DNA of 64,000 nucleotides from Hormiphora californensis. Taxonomy: Eukaryota > Ctenophora > Tentaculata > Cydippida > Pleurobrachiidae. Location: positions 7,546,905-7,610,904 of the forward strand of contig CM035352.1 in assembly GCA_020137815.1 (NCBI GenBank), read 5' to 3'. The notes beneath the pieces are model-generated. The model saw nothing but the letters and a program-made list of their open reading frames with translations. It had not been told where the DNA came from and ran no database searches. Each line of letters begins with the position of its first letter. The stretch's first letter is position 1. Made by a program: the position numbers and the translations under genes. Shown here piece by piece: positions 11,786 to 22,903 of the stretch.

Positions 11786-11843
11786 GTTGTTTCTGTTGCA
11801 GTGACGTCATCAGAAGGGTTGTTTCTGTTGCAGTGACGTCATG
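11786..11843 (+). promoter_or_regulatory. Duplicated CRE-like site at the SLC25 start
   Basis: A 25-bp unit (gttgtttctgttgcagtgac + gtcat) occurs twice, at 11786-11810 and 11818-11842. Each copy contains the palindrome TGACGTCA (11802-11809, 11834-11841). The second overlaps the ATG at 11841. TGACGTCA is the consensus CREB/ATF site; use as a promoter is inferred. The ttgcag could instead be a duplicated splice acceptor of a 5' UTR intron. Confidence 0.5.
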
Positions 11844-14800
11844 CCATGGCAGGCGTTTGTTTACGGTGGTATGGCTGCAATGACTGCTGAGGCAATAACA
11901 TTCCCCATTGACATGAGCAAAACACGGCTCCAGATTCAGGTACGGTACAGTATGTTATGTAGTTAAATAGGAATTTATAGAGTTGTTTTGGGCTGTTATT
12001 AGGGCCTATATTATCCTGTTTTCTCTCTCTCCTGTAGGGTAAAGTGTTTTAATCCTCTCTCCCTCTCCTGTAGGGTCAAGTGGCAGATGCTCGACACACC
12101 TCCCTCAAGTACAGGGGCATGTTCCACACTATAGGAAGTGTGGCACGGACCGAGGGGCCTGGGTCACTATTCAGGGGTGTCAAGTTTGCACTACTCCGAC
12201 AGGGAACTTATGGAACTATCAGATTAGGTAATGTTTGTATACAGTGTTTCATAATGAGCCACCTCATTAGACTAACCTAACTGGTCCACTATTATCCCAC
12301 TATTCTCTGGTCGATCGATATGATACCTGATACCTGACTGGGAGGTTGCTTGATTATTAGCATGATTGATATTATGTGTCAAGCGACACAACTGCTGCAT
12401 GTAGCATGATAGACAGATAGAGGCCGCCTACGCAGCCATGGATTATGTCCCAATCGATCGCGATCTATCCCCCTCTATATAATTCTAATGTTTGTGCCAG
12501 AGATTCGGTGCATACCATGTCGCAAGTCGCAACATAAGTGTCGCAACAAATAAACAGATTAATACAATCATTGATAATAGTAGGTCGCAATAAATAATAT
12601 TAATAAAACCACAACCAACATGGAATTGTCCCCCAGAATGTCTCCCCCGGAATGAATTGAATCACTCTGACCACTATATCTCGCCCAGGAACCTAACCCA
12701 TATCACATCTCCCCACATCTCCCCCTCACATCCCCTCCCCTCCCCCAGGAATATACTACAGTACAAAGGAGAGGTGGGAGAAAGCTAACTCATATCCCCA
12801 CATCTCCCCCCTCACATCTCCCCTCCCCCAGGAATATACTACAGTACAAAGGAGCGGTGGGAGACAGCTAACCCATATCCCATCTCCCCACATCTCCCCC
12901 TCACATCTCCCCTCCCCCAGGAATATACTACAGTACCAAGGAGAGGTGGGAGAAAGCTAACCCTGGTGCCAAGATGCCATTACCCCAACTGGTGCTATTG
13001 GGCGGGTTTGCGGGGGTAGTGGGATCCTATGTTACCACCCCTACTGATGTTATGAGGGTGAGAATGCAGGCTACCCAACAAACATCCTCTGCACCACTGA
13101 TACGGAGCTTTCTACAGATATATAAATGTGAAGGTACAAATAATGTATTGCTTGACTATTCTTGAGTCTCATGATCGATAATAGTTCATGTGTTGATTGG
13201 AAAAGTTAGACTCCAATAATATCCAGCGAGTCTAACTTGTCCAATCAACACATGAACTATAATGCGAAGGTACAAAACATGCAACCCCCTACCCCTTAAA
13301 TTGTTTGTTCGATCCTCTCTCTCAGCACACCGCATTTGGAAATAGTTTTTCTCAGCCCCGGTCTCCAAGAATCACCCAGCCCAGCTTTTACGAATCTCCC
13401 TCCCCCAGGTCTAAAGGGCTTGTACAGGGGAGCGGTACCAAACGCACAGCGTGCAGCCGTTGTTAATGGTGTTCAAATTCCAACGTATGACGTCACAAAA
13501 CGAAATCTACTATCTCTAGGTTTGGAGGTATGTAAAAACTCTCCCTAGGTTACCATGGTTACCATGGTGAGGTATGTAAAAACTCTCTCTAGATTTGAAG
13601 GTATGCAAAAATAACAAATTACTACAATTTACTACAAACAAAAGATTACATTTTTAGAGTCCCTGAGACTGCTACATCGAGAGTCAGCTAAAAAATTCAC
13701 AAAAATTAACATCTCTCACTCTTACTTCTTCATCAACTGTTTCAAATTTCACCTCGTTCACTCCGCGCCAGGCGGGGGATCTGGTGGAGGAGATCTCATG
13801 GTTACCAGTTCACTCCGTGCCGGGCGGGGGAGGGGGAGGGGGATGTGGTGGGGGTGGTGTCTTATCATCAAATGTTCCATATTTGGGTGGGTTATTGGGC
13901 CCCTGATCATCGGGCAGCTCAGGATATAGAACTTGATTAGATACCGCTGCTGCCATTCTCTCCTGTAACGCCATACTAATCCTCACCTCTCTCCTGGCAG
14001 CACTGACCGCATCATCGGTACCCTTGAAATTAGGGATCACCACCCCGAACCGTTCACAATCCTCACTTAGCTCCATACTCAGACCCACACTAAATAGCAG
14101 GATCTTCTCGCTGTGGCATCCCTCAGAGAGGGACTTGAGTGCCTCAAAGGCGGTGATATCTAACTCACTGAACCGAGACATGTCCAGGATAATGGCTGTT
14201 ACTGTTGTGGAGTGGGAAAACAGGAACCTCTTTCTCTCCCAGTACATAGCCTCCTCGGTCTTCTCTTTAACATAGTTGGTAGAGAGATAGTTCCACCCAC
14301 TCTCAGGCTCCACCAGGATAATACCCTCTCCCATATCGTGCACGTGGGTAGTAGGTCTGAGGTTCTTTGCCACAACCAGGATCAGATCAAACCCAACACC
14401 AATGGCAATACCATACTCAACACCCAGAGCTAGAACACATACAAACGTTACCAGCCAGGATATGGTCCCCAGTTTCCGAACCCTCCACATTCGGACAGGA
14501 ACACAGAAATTCACCATGAACACAACAGCAAAGATGATAACTGCTGCTAGTACCGCCATGGGGATGTAGTAGAATATAGAGGTCAGGAAAAGGAGACAGA
14601 GAACAACTATTAAACCAGTATAGAACCCTGCGAAGGGGGTCCTACTCCCACTCTCACTTTGCACAGATGAGCGGGAGAATGATCCAGTTACCGGGTAACA
14701 CAGGAAGAATGAACCGATGACGTTAGCCGTTCCTATAGCAACCATCTCTTGACTGTTATCAACCTCATACCTGTTCTTCTTCCCAAACGCAGTGGCAATA

Positions 14801-16112
14801 GCCAGACCCTCCAGTAGACCAATCAGGGCGATAACCAGACCATCAATCAGGAGGTCCATCCACTCAGTTTCAAACAGTACAAATGAGCTAAGATCGAAAC
14901 TCTGCAGACCAGCCGGTATGTCCCCCACTATATAGAACGGGTTCTCATCATCAATGTACAACATATAATCCAGTAGTCCACCTAGGATCACAACTATAAT
15001 ATTTCTCATCAGACCAGTGTACCAAATAGCTCTCCAGACATAGTATCTTGATGTTGGGACACCCCCTGACTCCTCCAACTCAGCTCTAAAACACTTCGCC
15101 GCGTGCTGCTGGAGTAACCATAACAGAAACAAAATGAGGAGAGTGCTGAGACCCAGACATGTGTCCGTCCAACGTAGTTCATCAATTCGGGTGATGCAGT
15201 CTTGACAGACGGTTACAAAATCACTGCTCCAATCCTGGATGCCGGTCAGATCTCCTATCTCTCCCCCTGCTATCTTAATAGCAGCTGCAGAGGTAAAACC
15301 AGCCAGTGTGGGGTAGGATATCAGCCACATGATCCATCCTAGCTCACAGAACCCGAATATCAGCATGTAGATACCAGCGACAAGGGAGAGACAGATCGCA
15401 TATGCCACGTCCCCATCAGCGGCACTAGACACTAGAGAAGACATGATAGAGGTTGGACCTACTGTTACATCTTTACTGGTACCCAGAAACACGTAGACCC
15501 AGACACCGATATAGGAAGCATAGAGTCCGTACACAGCAGGGAGATTAGCTGCAATGGCGTATGCAATGGATTGTGGGACCACCATGAGACCCACAGCTGT
15601 ACCCGCAATGGCATCCCCCTTCCCTTTATCAGGATCATAGTGGGGCGCCCAGGTTACTATGGGCAGCCTCTTCTTTCCATAATCTTTACAACACTGCTTC
15701 TGGCAGAGTCCCCCGCAACATGTATCATCTCTAGGGAGGTTGTCAGGGCCGGAGTCCGCCCCCTCTTCTTGCCCCAGGACTCGGCCGCGTCGTGGTCCAG
15801 AACTTGGGAGGTGCTATTTCTTCTTCTTGACCTAGTCTCAAGACGTCTTGCTAACCAACAAGTCGCGTCGTAGTGAACGTGATGATATAGCTAGAGAGGA
15901 GAGAAACGTGTTACAACAGTTTGTTATCAAAATTAAAAATTGGGTTTTTAGGCCTTAGATATTTCTCGAGGCACTAAAAATCGAGGGCAAATAGTATTTA
16001 TCACGTTTAACGACAGTTATGAAAGAAGAGCGTGTACTGTAATGTACTAGCAAACAAAGTACAAACAATCTTTTCAAGTGTAAGCGTATGAAAAGTCAGG
16101 GCGAGAGAGAGA

Positions 16113-16163
<51 letters not shown>

Positions 16164-16280
16164 CAACATCTCACTTTACTCATCCTCACTCACTCTAAGC
16201 TAAGTTGCGTGGGGAAACATATTGAAAGTGTCTACACTCTACACATTCAAGAGTACAACCCTTTTTTCACTCTCCATCTC

Positions 16281-16322
<42 letters not shown>

Positions 16323-18361
16323 TTCCCTTTCTCAACATTCGTTGGTGATCAATGTTTATCTTAGCAGCCGACAATCAAGGTATTTCAAGTTTCCCAGAAA
16401 GTTCAAGTAACATGTCATGCAGGGACCAGGAGTTCATGGAATTATGAATCTGTTATCTGGGATATATAGTGGCGGAGTTGATTTCTGAGGTCATATATGA
16501 TATAGAACACAACATTTTCACTAAGTTATCACTAAATGTTACTAAATTAATGTAACGAGAGTCAGTTACAAAGAAACAGTTCTTTAATGCGGGTGTTACA
16601 GGCACACTCTTTTCCCCTCTCTCTCAGTCTGAGTGAAGAGAAAGCAACTGCACATAGTTTGAAGAGGTCTCTTACAAGGACTGTACAGTGAAATATGTGT
16701 AGTGAAATAAAACACTATTGTCACTCCAGTTTGAACACAGCAGCTGTGTTTTAATCCTATTGATATGAGGGGGGAGTAGTATCAAAAATATTATCCTTCA
16801 GATTTTTTTTTCATTTGACTTAAAAAGCCAGATCAAAATGAGCGAGATCAAGAAACCGGAAGAGCCACAAAAAGAACAAATCCACCAAAGAATCATGAAT
16901 CTATCTGGTCTTTATATTTCACCCCACCCCTCCGATATCCTCACTTTGATCACAATATATCCACTAAAGTTCCTATAATCACCCTTCCTCAAATCACTAA
17001 ATCACTAAATCACTGCTAGTTCCCTAATACTGAACACCTTCCCACAGGATGATAAGAAGACTCACTTTGGTGCAAGTTTGTTTGCTGGATTTCTTGGGTC
17101 CTGCTTCTCCCAACCAATTGATGTGGCCAAAACAAGAATGATGAACCAAAAACTACAGGAAAATGCTTCTGTAAGTGGCTTTATTCTGTTTTGCAGGGCG
17201 CGGTGAGACTTGGTCGGGTAACTGCAAGGCTCTTTTCTCTAACTGGAAAACTGTATTGTTATGATGCATACAATCTAGATCGATCTACTGATTTATATTG
17301 AGGCAGATTGATAACTGCACAGTCTCACTCAATACACTCTATATAGTGATCTGGATTCTTCCATATATACCTATTAGCTGTTCAGACTCTGTACGTGCAC
17401 CTCATGTCTCAACACTAATAAGAAGAAGGGCTGTACGGCACCCAATTTGATTCTCAAATCTTAGCGCTTGACAGTGCGCTCAGATGGAGTCACGGCGCCA
17501 GGCAGAAGATGGGGCGTGTAAGTGTAAGTGGGGGGGGGGGTTTAGATTTATTGGTTTAGTGGTTTGATCACTTTCAGTTAGGGGGGGGTTGACACAACAT
17601 GTAACATGTGTAACACATATTGGGACACTACATGTGTAACATATCCACTTGCATTTCCTTTATCAAAGACAGTGCGGCGGTGCAGCTCTACAGACCAGAC
17701 GTTAGCGTGTGTTAAAACAGATACCATATGTTAATCTCTCCACCCCCTCTCTCTGACCTCTCTCTCTTCCCCCTCTCTCTTTCTCTCCTCTGTGTGAAGC
17801 TAGACGTGTTGGTGGTGTTGGTACTTGGTGTTGGTGCATTTTAATGAAACTTCTTCACTTGTTGCAAGGAACAAGTACCATGAATTATCCAAGGATCAAG
17901 TACTGCTAGGATACCATATATTATCTCCAGGGAATGATAGGATACTACACCTAGGAACTAGGCAGGGGTTAGGGTATTCGATGAACTAACCTCCCTTCAA
18001 TTCATTCAAGTTTTATCAAAGTTCATCCACACAACAAGTGCCACTTCAATGATGATAACAACTTCCCAACTGTTGCCCTGCTCGACCCTGTTTCACTGCA
18101 CCCCGGAGGGTTAGAACATAGCAACCCAACTGTACAACTATACTAACTCCCCCCCCCCCCCCCCTCCAGGTCCGACTGTACAAGAGTGTGAGTGACACCA
18201 TGATATGTACTGTAAAGCACGAGGGGCTCCCAGCTCTATGGAAGGGCTTCATACCAACTTTCTGCCGGCTTGGTCCCTGGAACGTCCTATTTTTCATGAG
18301 TTTGGAACAGTTTAGAGTGCTGGATAACAAAATTAATGGAAGGACTAAAGCTGTCTTTTAG
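11841..18361 (+). CDS. Mitochondrial carrier, SLC25A14/SLC25A30 (UCP5/KMCP1) type
   Basis: Six exons, phases consistent: 11841-11939, 12074-12227, 12921-13133, 13409-13527, 17048-17170, 18170-18361 (stop TAG), giving 299 aa, the usual carrier length. All three carrier repeats show the signature: [13 protein letters not shown] (repeat 1), [12 protein letters not shown] (repeat 2) and [13 protein letters not shown] (repeat 3). The start PWQAFVYGG, and segments such as [31 protein letters not shown] and [15 protein letters not shown], match UCP5/KMCP1 rather than other carriers. It is expected in the mitochondrial inner membrane, moving anions or dicarboxylates; the exact substrate is not deducible. 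Intron 4 (13528-17047) contains the SLC26-like gene on the other strand. Exons 2, 3 and 4 each sit beside duplicated splice-site sequence. Confidence 0.9.
12693..12975 (+). repeat. Triplicated acceptor and 5' part of SLC25 exon 3
   Basis: The unit (cccccaggaatatactacag and about 45 following bases) occurs at about 12742, 12825 and 12914, spaced 83-89 bp. Only the third continues into the full exon (12921-13133). The first two carry the acceptor and the first 14 or so codons, then fall back into intron sequence. Confidence 0.9.
13181..13260. repeat. Short hairpin, 33-bp arms
   Basis: Arm 13181-13213 (atagttcatgtgttgattgg...) is the near-perfect inverted complement of 13228-13260, with a 14-bp loop. 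It sits in an SLC25 intron. Probably a remnant of a foldback element. Confidence 0.75.
13810..15594 (-). CDS. SLC26A11-like sulfate/anion transporter, nested in an SLC25 intron
   Basis: An uninterrupted frame of 594 codons. The SLC26 signature is clear: [13 protein letters not shown]... with [19 protein letters not shown], then [48 protein letters not shown] and [19 protein letters not shown]. About 10-12 membrane segments precede a cytosolic STAS domain with [19 protein letters not shown]. The tail is proline-rich. The closest recognised family is SLC26A11 (sodium-independent sulfate transporter). The first codon of this frame is GTG, so the real start is upstream: the same frame is open to about 15813 and encodes [20 protein letters not shown] and [10 protein letters not shown], aligning with the SLC26A11 N-terminus. 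No in-frame ATG lies there, so a 5' exon or sequence error is likely. The gene is antisense within SLC25 intron 4 (13528-17047). Confidence 0.85.
   Translation of the reverse strand: MGLMVVPQSIAYAIAANLPAVYGLYASYIGVWVYVFLGTSKDVTVGPTSIMSSLVSSAADGDVAYAICLSLVAGIYMLIFGFCELGWIMWLISYPTLAGFTSAAAIKIAGGEIGDLTGIQDWSSDFVTVCQDCITRIDELRWTDTCLGLSTLLILFLLWLLQQHAAKCFRAELEESGGVPTSRYYVWRAIWYTGLMRNIIVVILGGLLDYMLYIDDENPFYIVGDIPAGLQSFDLSSFVLFETEWMDLLIDGLVIALIGLLEGLAIATAFGKKNRYEVDNSQEMVAIGTANVIGSFFLCYPVTGSFSRSSVQSESGSRTPFAGFYTGLIVVLCLLFLTSIFYYIPMAVLAAVIIFAVVFMVNFCVPVRMWRVRKLGTISWLVTFVCVLALGVEYGIAIGVGFDLILVVAKNLRPTTHVHDMGEGIILVEPESGWNYLSTNYVKEKTEEAMYWERKRFLFSHSTTVTAIILDMSRFSELDITAFEALKSLSEGCHSEKILLFSVGLSMELSEDCERFGVVIPNFKGTDDAVSAARREVRISMALQERMAAAVSNQVLYPELPDDQGPNNPPKYGTFDDKTPPPPHPPPPPPPGTE
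15595..15813 (-). CDS. N-terminal extension of the SLC26A11-like gene
   Basis: The frame stays open from the 594-codon block back to a TAG at about 15814. Residues RLPIVTW...[17 protein letters not shown] correspond to the pre-TM1 and TM1 region of SLC26A11 (RRLPILAW, FVAGLSVGL). There is no ATG, so it is probably the 3' part of a 5' exon. The first exon was not found. Confidence 0.6.
16085..16325 (+). repeat. (GA)n and (CT)n microsatellites
   Basis: A (GA)n run at about 16102-16160 and a (CT)n run at about 16278-16325 lie in the SLC25 intron upstream of the SLC26-like gene. Confidence 0.9.
17464..17515 (+). repeat. Dispersed repeat, copy 1
   Basis: The sequence agcgcttgacagtgcgctca + gatgg...cggcgccaggcag matches three other places: 18478-18535, 19045-19112 and, inverted, 59771-59838. 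The shared core is roughly gacagtgcg-tcagatcgggtcggcgc-gccagac. Confidence 0.5.
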
Positions 18362-19767
18362 AAGACTCATCTCTTTATTATCGTGTAATAGAGTCTCATC
18401 TGGCAGCTGTTGTTGAGTTACTCAACAAGTCAGCTGTCTGCCTGAGCAGACTCAATCTTTCAGCTGTCTGGAGGCACTGACCCTGTTTTTGAGCGTGCGA
18501 CAATGCGCTTAGATCAGGTCGGCGCTGGCAGACAGACAGGGTGTATCAGGAACATTTATATATTATGTAACTGCAGGTGTTTTTGTAAATTGTGACAGTG
18601 TTTTGTGACAGTGTGTGACAGTGTTTTGTGAGCGTGTGTAGATTTGTATATTTAGAAGCGTATTGACTCCATTTGAATCTTTATATCATGTTTTAGCTGT
18701 CAGAGCATTGGCCTGACAGTGTTTTAGTAGGGGGCTGATTCTTTTGATGAGTGCCCCTGATATTGGACCTACCATTTATTTGTAATTTAGATTCCGTGTT
18801 TTTCTTTGATATTCAGAAAATAACTTGGCTTCCCCTTTATAGCTATGGACTTCTAAAGTCAGCGTGGAACCTGATAAAGTGTGATCAATGGATAAATCTA
18901 CTGATACAGTGTGGCAACAGCAGATAAATCTACGGTTGTCGGAAATGAGGTTGATTCACCGCTGAATAATATGTAGGTTTTTTTGAAACCCGGGGGGGGG
19001 GGGGGGGTGTGAAAGAGGCGTCTAGATATGGTCAAGTAAGACTACTAACTGACCCCATTTTGATGCTGAGCAGGCGACAGTGCGATCAGATCGGGTCGGC
19101 CGCGCCAGACGGTCGGATTGTTAGTTGAATTGTTAGTTGAATTGTCTGCATCTCACTATTATAGTGTAAACACAAGTCCCTCATTGTTGGTAAAACTCCA
19201 GGAAAAGTGAGGGGGATTAGGGTCGTAAAATTCAGTGACCATGTGCATTGGGCAAGGAAAAGTGAGGGGCGATAAGGCCCGTGAATATAGTGAGGGGGCA
19301 TGCTGTTTTCTCGCAACGTTAAAAGGTTTAGGGACTAGGGTGATCACCGGTTTAGGATCCAATGGCCAATTTAGGTCTATCTGATCAGGTACAAGATACA
19401 AAACACACAGATCTATAATCCTTGAGCACAAATAAATGCAAATTAAAATCTCACAATTCACAATACTCGGGTAAAAACAACAGACATATCCCCCCGAAAA
19501 CAAAACATATTTCAATAGATCACATGTATCTGATAGAGCATCCAAACCTCTGATTGGGTAATTCAACAACATCTGATTGGTATCCCAGCCTCTGATTTCG
19601 TTGAGTAACTCAGCTTGGTACATGTATTATCTGACCATGTGCTGGAACAAAAAGCAGCATCTTTGCAGTGTGGGGCACAAACAACAACAACTTCTGAACC
19701 TAGTCCCAGGATTGGTCACCATGGCAACCCCGTCCTAGTCCCAGGATTGGGTACTCAACATGAACAA
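18362..19767. other. Intergenic: no gene seen
   Basis: Convergent 3' flanks of the SLC25 carrier (plus) and the TGF-beta receptor (minus). It contains two copies of the dispersed gacagtgcg repeat (18478-18535, 19045-19112), a poly-G run near 18990 and a short dyad near 18410 (gttgagttactcaac). No coding exon is supported. Confidence 0.6.
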
Positions 19768-19790
19768 CTAATCCCATGATTGGAAGCCCT
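19699..19790 (-). repeat. Tandem copies of the receptor stop-codon region
   Basis: Three copies of a unit like cctagtcccaggattgg lie at about 19699, 19734 and 19770. The last is the receptor's own C-terminal end (CAA TCA TGG GAT TAG on the minus strand), so the CDS end has been locally duplicated downstream. Confidence 0.7.
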
Positions 19791-22700
19791 GATCACTTGC
19801 ATCAGTTAAATAACAAACAGAATCCCGTGACTTTTGAAGTGAGTCCTGCACTCCAATCAGATCCTTCCTGACCCTGAGACTAGTTAACCGTGTAGCCGGG
19901 TCACCAGCCCAGCACTCTGATATCAGTCTACTGAGAGGGGATGGCAGGATCCCGGTCAGGGAGGGTCTAGTCCGTGAGGTCACAACAACCCCCTCCATAT
20001 CCTGTATAGAGGGGTCAGTGGGGACATTCTGTTGATAGGGGTACTCGTAGGGCAGATCACTCACCCTCCTTCCTATCTCCCACATGACTAAGCCCAACAT
20101 GTACATGTCACATCTCCTGAATGATTCAAATGTAGTCAGGTTGATTGTTGAGGATAATATCTCGGGGGCCATGTACCGGCGTGTCCCAACCGTGTAGTGG
20201 AATGAAGGCTTGTCTGGGAGTTTATCAAAGTAGTCAGACCGGGCTGATAACCCAAAGTCAGCTATACTACATTCTGAACCGTGTTCTGTGGTCTTTATTA
20301 GGATGTTCTTGCTTTTCAAGTCTCGGTGGGCGATGGAGGGTTTGGCAACTGATGATCTGATCTCTGTGTGAAGGTAGTCCAGACCAGAGGTGAGGGAGAG
20401 ACAAAGTAGAATGCACTCCTGAGGGGAGGGGTGTTAGGTATAGACTAAGTAGAATGCACTCCTGAGAGGGGGAGGGGGTGTTAGGGAGAGACAGAGTAGA
20501 ATGCACTCCTGAGAGGAGGGGGTGTTAGTTGAGAGCTTTCGTTAGAATTTAGAGCCTAGGCCTAATTCAAATGTTATTTTGTACTATTTCTACTACTCTC
20601 TCGTAACGTCTCTATCCCCTACCTCTTGTGTTATGGTGTTGGTTTGTAGGAAATCAAAGAGTGATCCCTGGGGGTGGTAACTGAGAACTAGGTAGTATTC
20701 CATACTGGTCACACAATCTTTCTGGTCCGCACCTGGATAGGGAGATAGAGTGGTTATTAGTGTGTTGATTAGGCCGAGTTGATTAAAAGTGAATAATACA
20801 ACTAGTACACCCTCACAGAGCCCACTACAGTGTGAGCCACACTGACACAAATACAAACTCACCGATGAAAGATAAGATGTTATCGTGACGTAACCAATAG
20901 TTCTGATACATCTCAGCCTCATGCCACCAACTCGCCTCCTCTCTCCTACTAAACACTTTCACGGCCACCTGACCCCCCGCTCTCCAGTTGCCCCTCCACA
21001 CAGCCCCATACCGGCCCTTTCCTATCCGCTCCACAAATGTGATCTCTCTGATTAGGGTCCGTTCTGTTAGTCTCGTGTTGCCAGAGCCGCTGGAACACGA
21101 TGACGTCATCTCCTGGCCAGGAACCGGCTGAAGAGAAGGTTGTGTGTATTATAGTTGTTGTGAAGAGGGTTGTGGGTATTAGTTTCTGTGAAGAGGGTTT
21201 TTGTTAGTTGTTGTTGAGAGTTAATAAAGTCTACTATATATGTCAGTTATAAGTCACCAGTATGAGTTACCATTTAAGACCTTTTGTCAACCAATATGTC
21301 AAGATAGGATGAGAGAACCGCTATGAATGGCAACTGCTCTTCGAACCAATCGAGAGTACTTGTCTATTTAGTCGGTATATAAATCCATTTTGTTGTTGTT
21401 GTTGTTGTGTAGAAGGTTGTGTATTAGTTATTGTGGAGAAGGTTGTGTGACGTGTGTTAGTTGTTGTGTAGAAGGTCGTATATTAGTTGTTGTGTGCCCC
21501 CGGTTGTTGAGTGCCCCCGGTTACTGTTTGGATTTAGTGCCCATTCCAAATTGAACTCTTACACGGTCGCTTGTAGTGGAAAAACGGTAATGGAAAACGG
21601 AGATACAGTAAGACGACGCGCAACCGTGGCCAATCAGGGCGCTAGTACGTGCTGAACAAATGCACTTTTTGCCACGCGTTATGCAAAGTTTGCGTCTCGT
21701 TACAGTATTTCCATTACGGTAATGCGACTACAAGCAGCACTGTTAGTATGAAATAAGTATTCCCTCCCCTCTGTCTCTTCTTACCTGCCATCCCTGCGTT
21801 GAGAAGCCTGGTGCCATTATTACAGGGGGAGGACTTGGTTTGTTCTTATTGTGGGTATGGGATCTGCAGAATCGTGCTAGTAACATGGTACCCATCGCCA
21901 TTGCTGGGAGAAGAGAGGAGGTTAGCGTGGGGGAGGAGAGGAGATTCAGATAGGGTGCAAAACAATAAAAGATAAAGTTTAAGGGGGGGGGGTAACATAG
22001 GGTGTAACATGGTTCCCATTATCAATGGTTGGAGGGAAGGGGAGATTCAGTTAGAATTCAAAACAGTCACAGTACAGAGAACTATTGAAGAAGATAAAGT
22101 GGTTACAACATGTGGTTAGTGGATGACACAGCTAGATAGGATTCAAGACTCACCTACAAGAAAGACAGCTAGATAGAATTCAAGACTCACCTACTAGAAA
22201 GACAGCTAGATAGGATTCAAGACTCACCTACTAGAAAGACAGCTAGATAGGATTCAAGACTCACCTACTAGAAAGACAGCTAGATAGGATTCAAGACTCA
22301 CCTACAAGGAAGACAATTCCCCCAACAATGTAAAGTGGGTAGGTAGGAGTGTTGTTTCTACTCTCACCACCCTTCCATCTGTCCTCTCTCCTGGGGTTCA
22401 CTCCCTCAGTCACTACCTCCTCCTCCTCTCCTAACTCCCCGGGTGGGGTGATAGTGGTAGAGACGTGATCGGAGGTGGGAGGGAAGATTGTAGTGTCTAG
22501 GTAGTCTTCGTTACATAGCTCTCCCTGACAACACTGAGAGGGAGGGGGAGTGGGGTCAACAAACCATTAACTGTTATTGTGACATCACTGCGTGATTGTA
22601 AGGTCATTGCGTGACTGTGACATCATTGCGTGATTATGTGACATCACTGCGTGATTGTGACGTCACTGCGTGATCATTGTGACGTCATTGCGTGATTGTG

Positions 22701-22903
22701 CCGTCATCAGACTTACAACAAAGAGAGGGTCGTTAGGGCACAAGGTTGATTTCATGTACGCCAGGCCTATCTTGTTCTGGTTGAGGCAGCCTTGTTTCAG
22801 GACCACAAACTCTCCGTTGGTGTCCTTGTGCAGGCTTGTGAAGCAGAACCCAGAGGCAGAGAAACAAGTTCCTGTTTCATCGTGACACTGATTAGGGGTA
22901 CAT
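19768..22903 (-). CDS. TGF-beta/activin type I receptor serine-threonine kinase (5' exon missing)
   Basis: Six exons in transcription order, phases checked: 22717-22903, 22302-22533, 21785-21903, 20863-21127, 20623-20732, 19768-20418 (stop TAG); about 520 codons. The ectodomain is Cys-rich and ends with the family's CCxxxxCN box ([10 protein letters not shown]). A transmembrane helix follows, split by an intron ([13 protein letters not shown] / [12 protein letters not shown]). The GS region is [12 protein letters not shown], then [28 protein letters not shown], the L45-loop region [30 protein letters not shown] and GTRRYMAPE. All kinase residues are present. The GS box plus the RYMAPE motif place it with type I (ALK) receptors, which are phosphorylated by type II receptors and in turn phosphorylate Smads. 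The GS box lacks the Leu-Pro pair that binds FKBP12 in ALK5. The signal-peptide exon was not found. Confidence 0.9.
20395..20528 (-). repeat. Triplicated acceptor of the receptor's last exon
   Basis: Three copies, period about 43 bp, of agtagaatgcactcctgag followed by a purine-rich run (on the minus strand: pyrimidine tract, cag, GAGTGCATTCTACT). Only the copy ending at 20418 continues into the kinase exon. Confidence 0.85.
21562..21743. mobile_element. MITE-like element, about 180 bp
   Basis: The left end cacggtcgcttgtagtgg + aaaaacggtaatgg and the right end (complement of ccattacggtaatgcgacta + caagcagcactg) form imperfect inverted repeats flanked by TA. A related sequence lies inverted at 23338-23412. 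Both are in or upstream of the receptor gene. Confidence 0.55.
22129..22310 (-). repeat. Five copies of the receptor exon-2 donor
   Basis: Five copies, period about 37 bp, of attcaagactcacctac. On the minus strand each reads GTAG|gtgagtcttgaat, that is, exon end plus consensus donor. The copy nearest the exon is used (exon end 22302). Confidence 0.9.
22565..22705 (+). repeat. Minisatellite of about 22 bp with TGACGTCA-like units
   Basis: Six or so diverged copies of gtgacatcactgcgtgatt fill the intron between the two ectodomain exons. Some copies read gtgacgtcactg, a CRE-like palindrome. Confidence 0.8.

Noticed and set aside
21410-21520. Repeated gttgtgtagaaggt-type units
   Set aside because: Simple tandem sequence in a receptor intron with no sign of coding or regulatory role.
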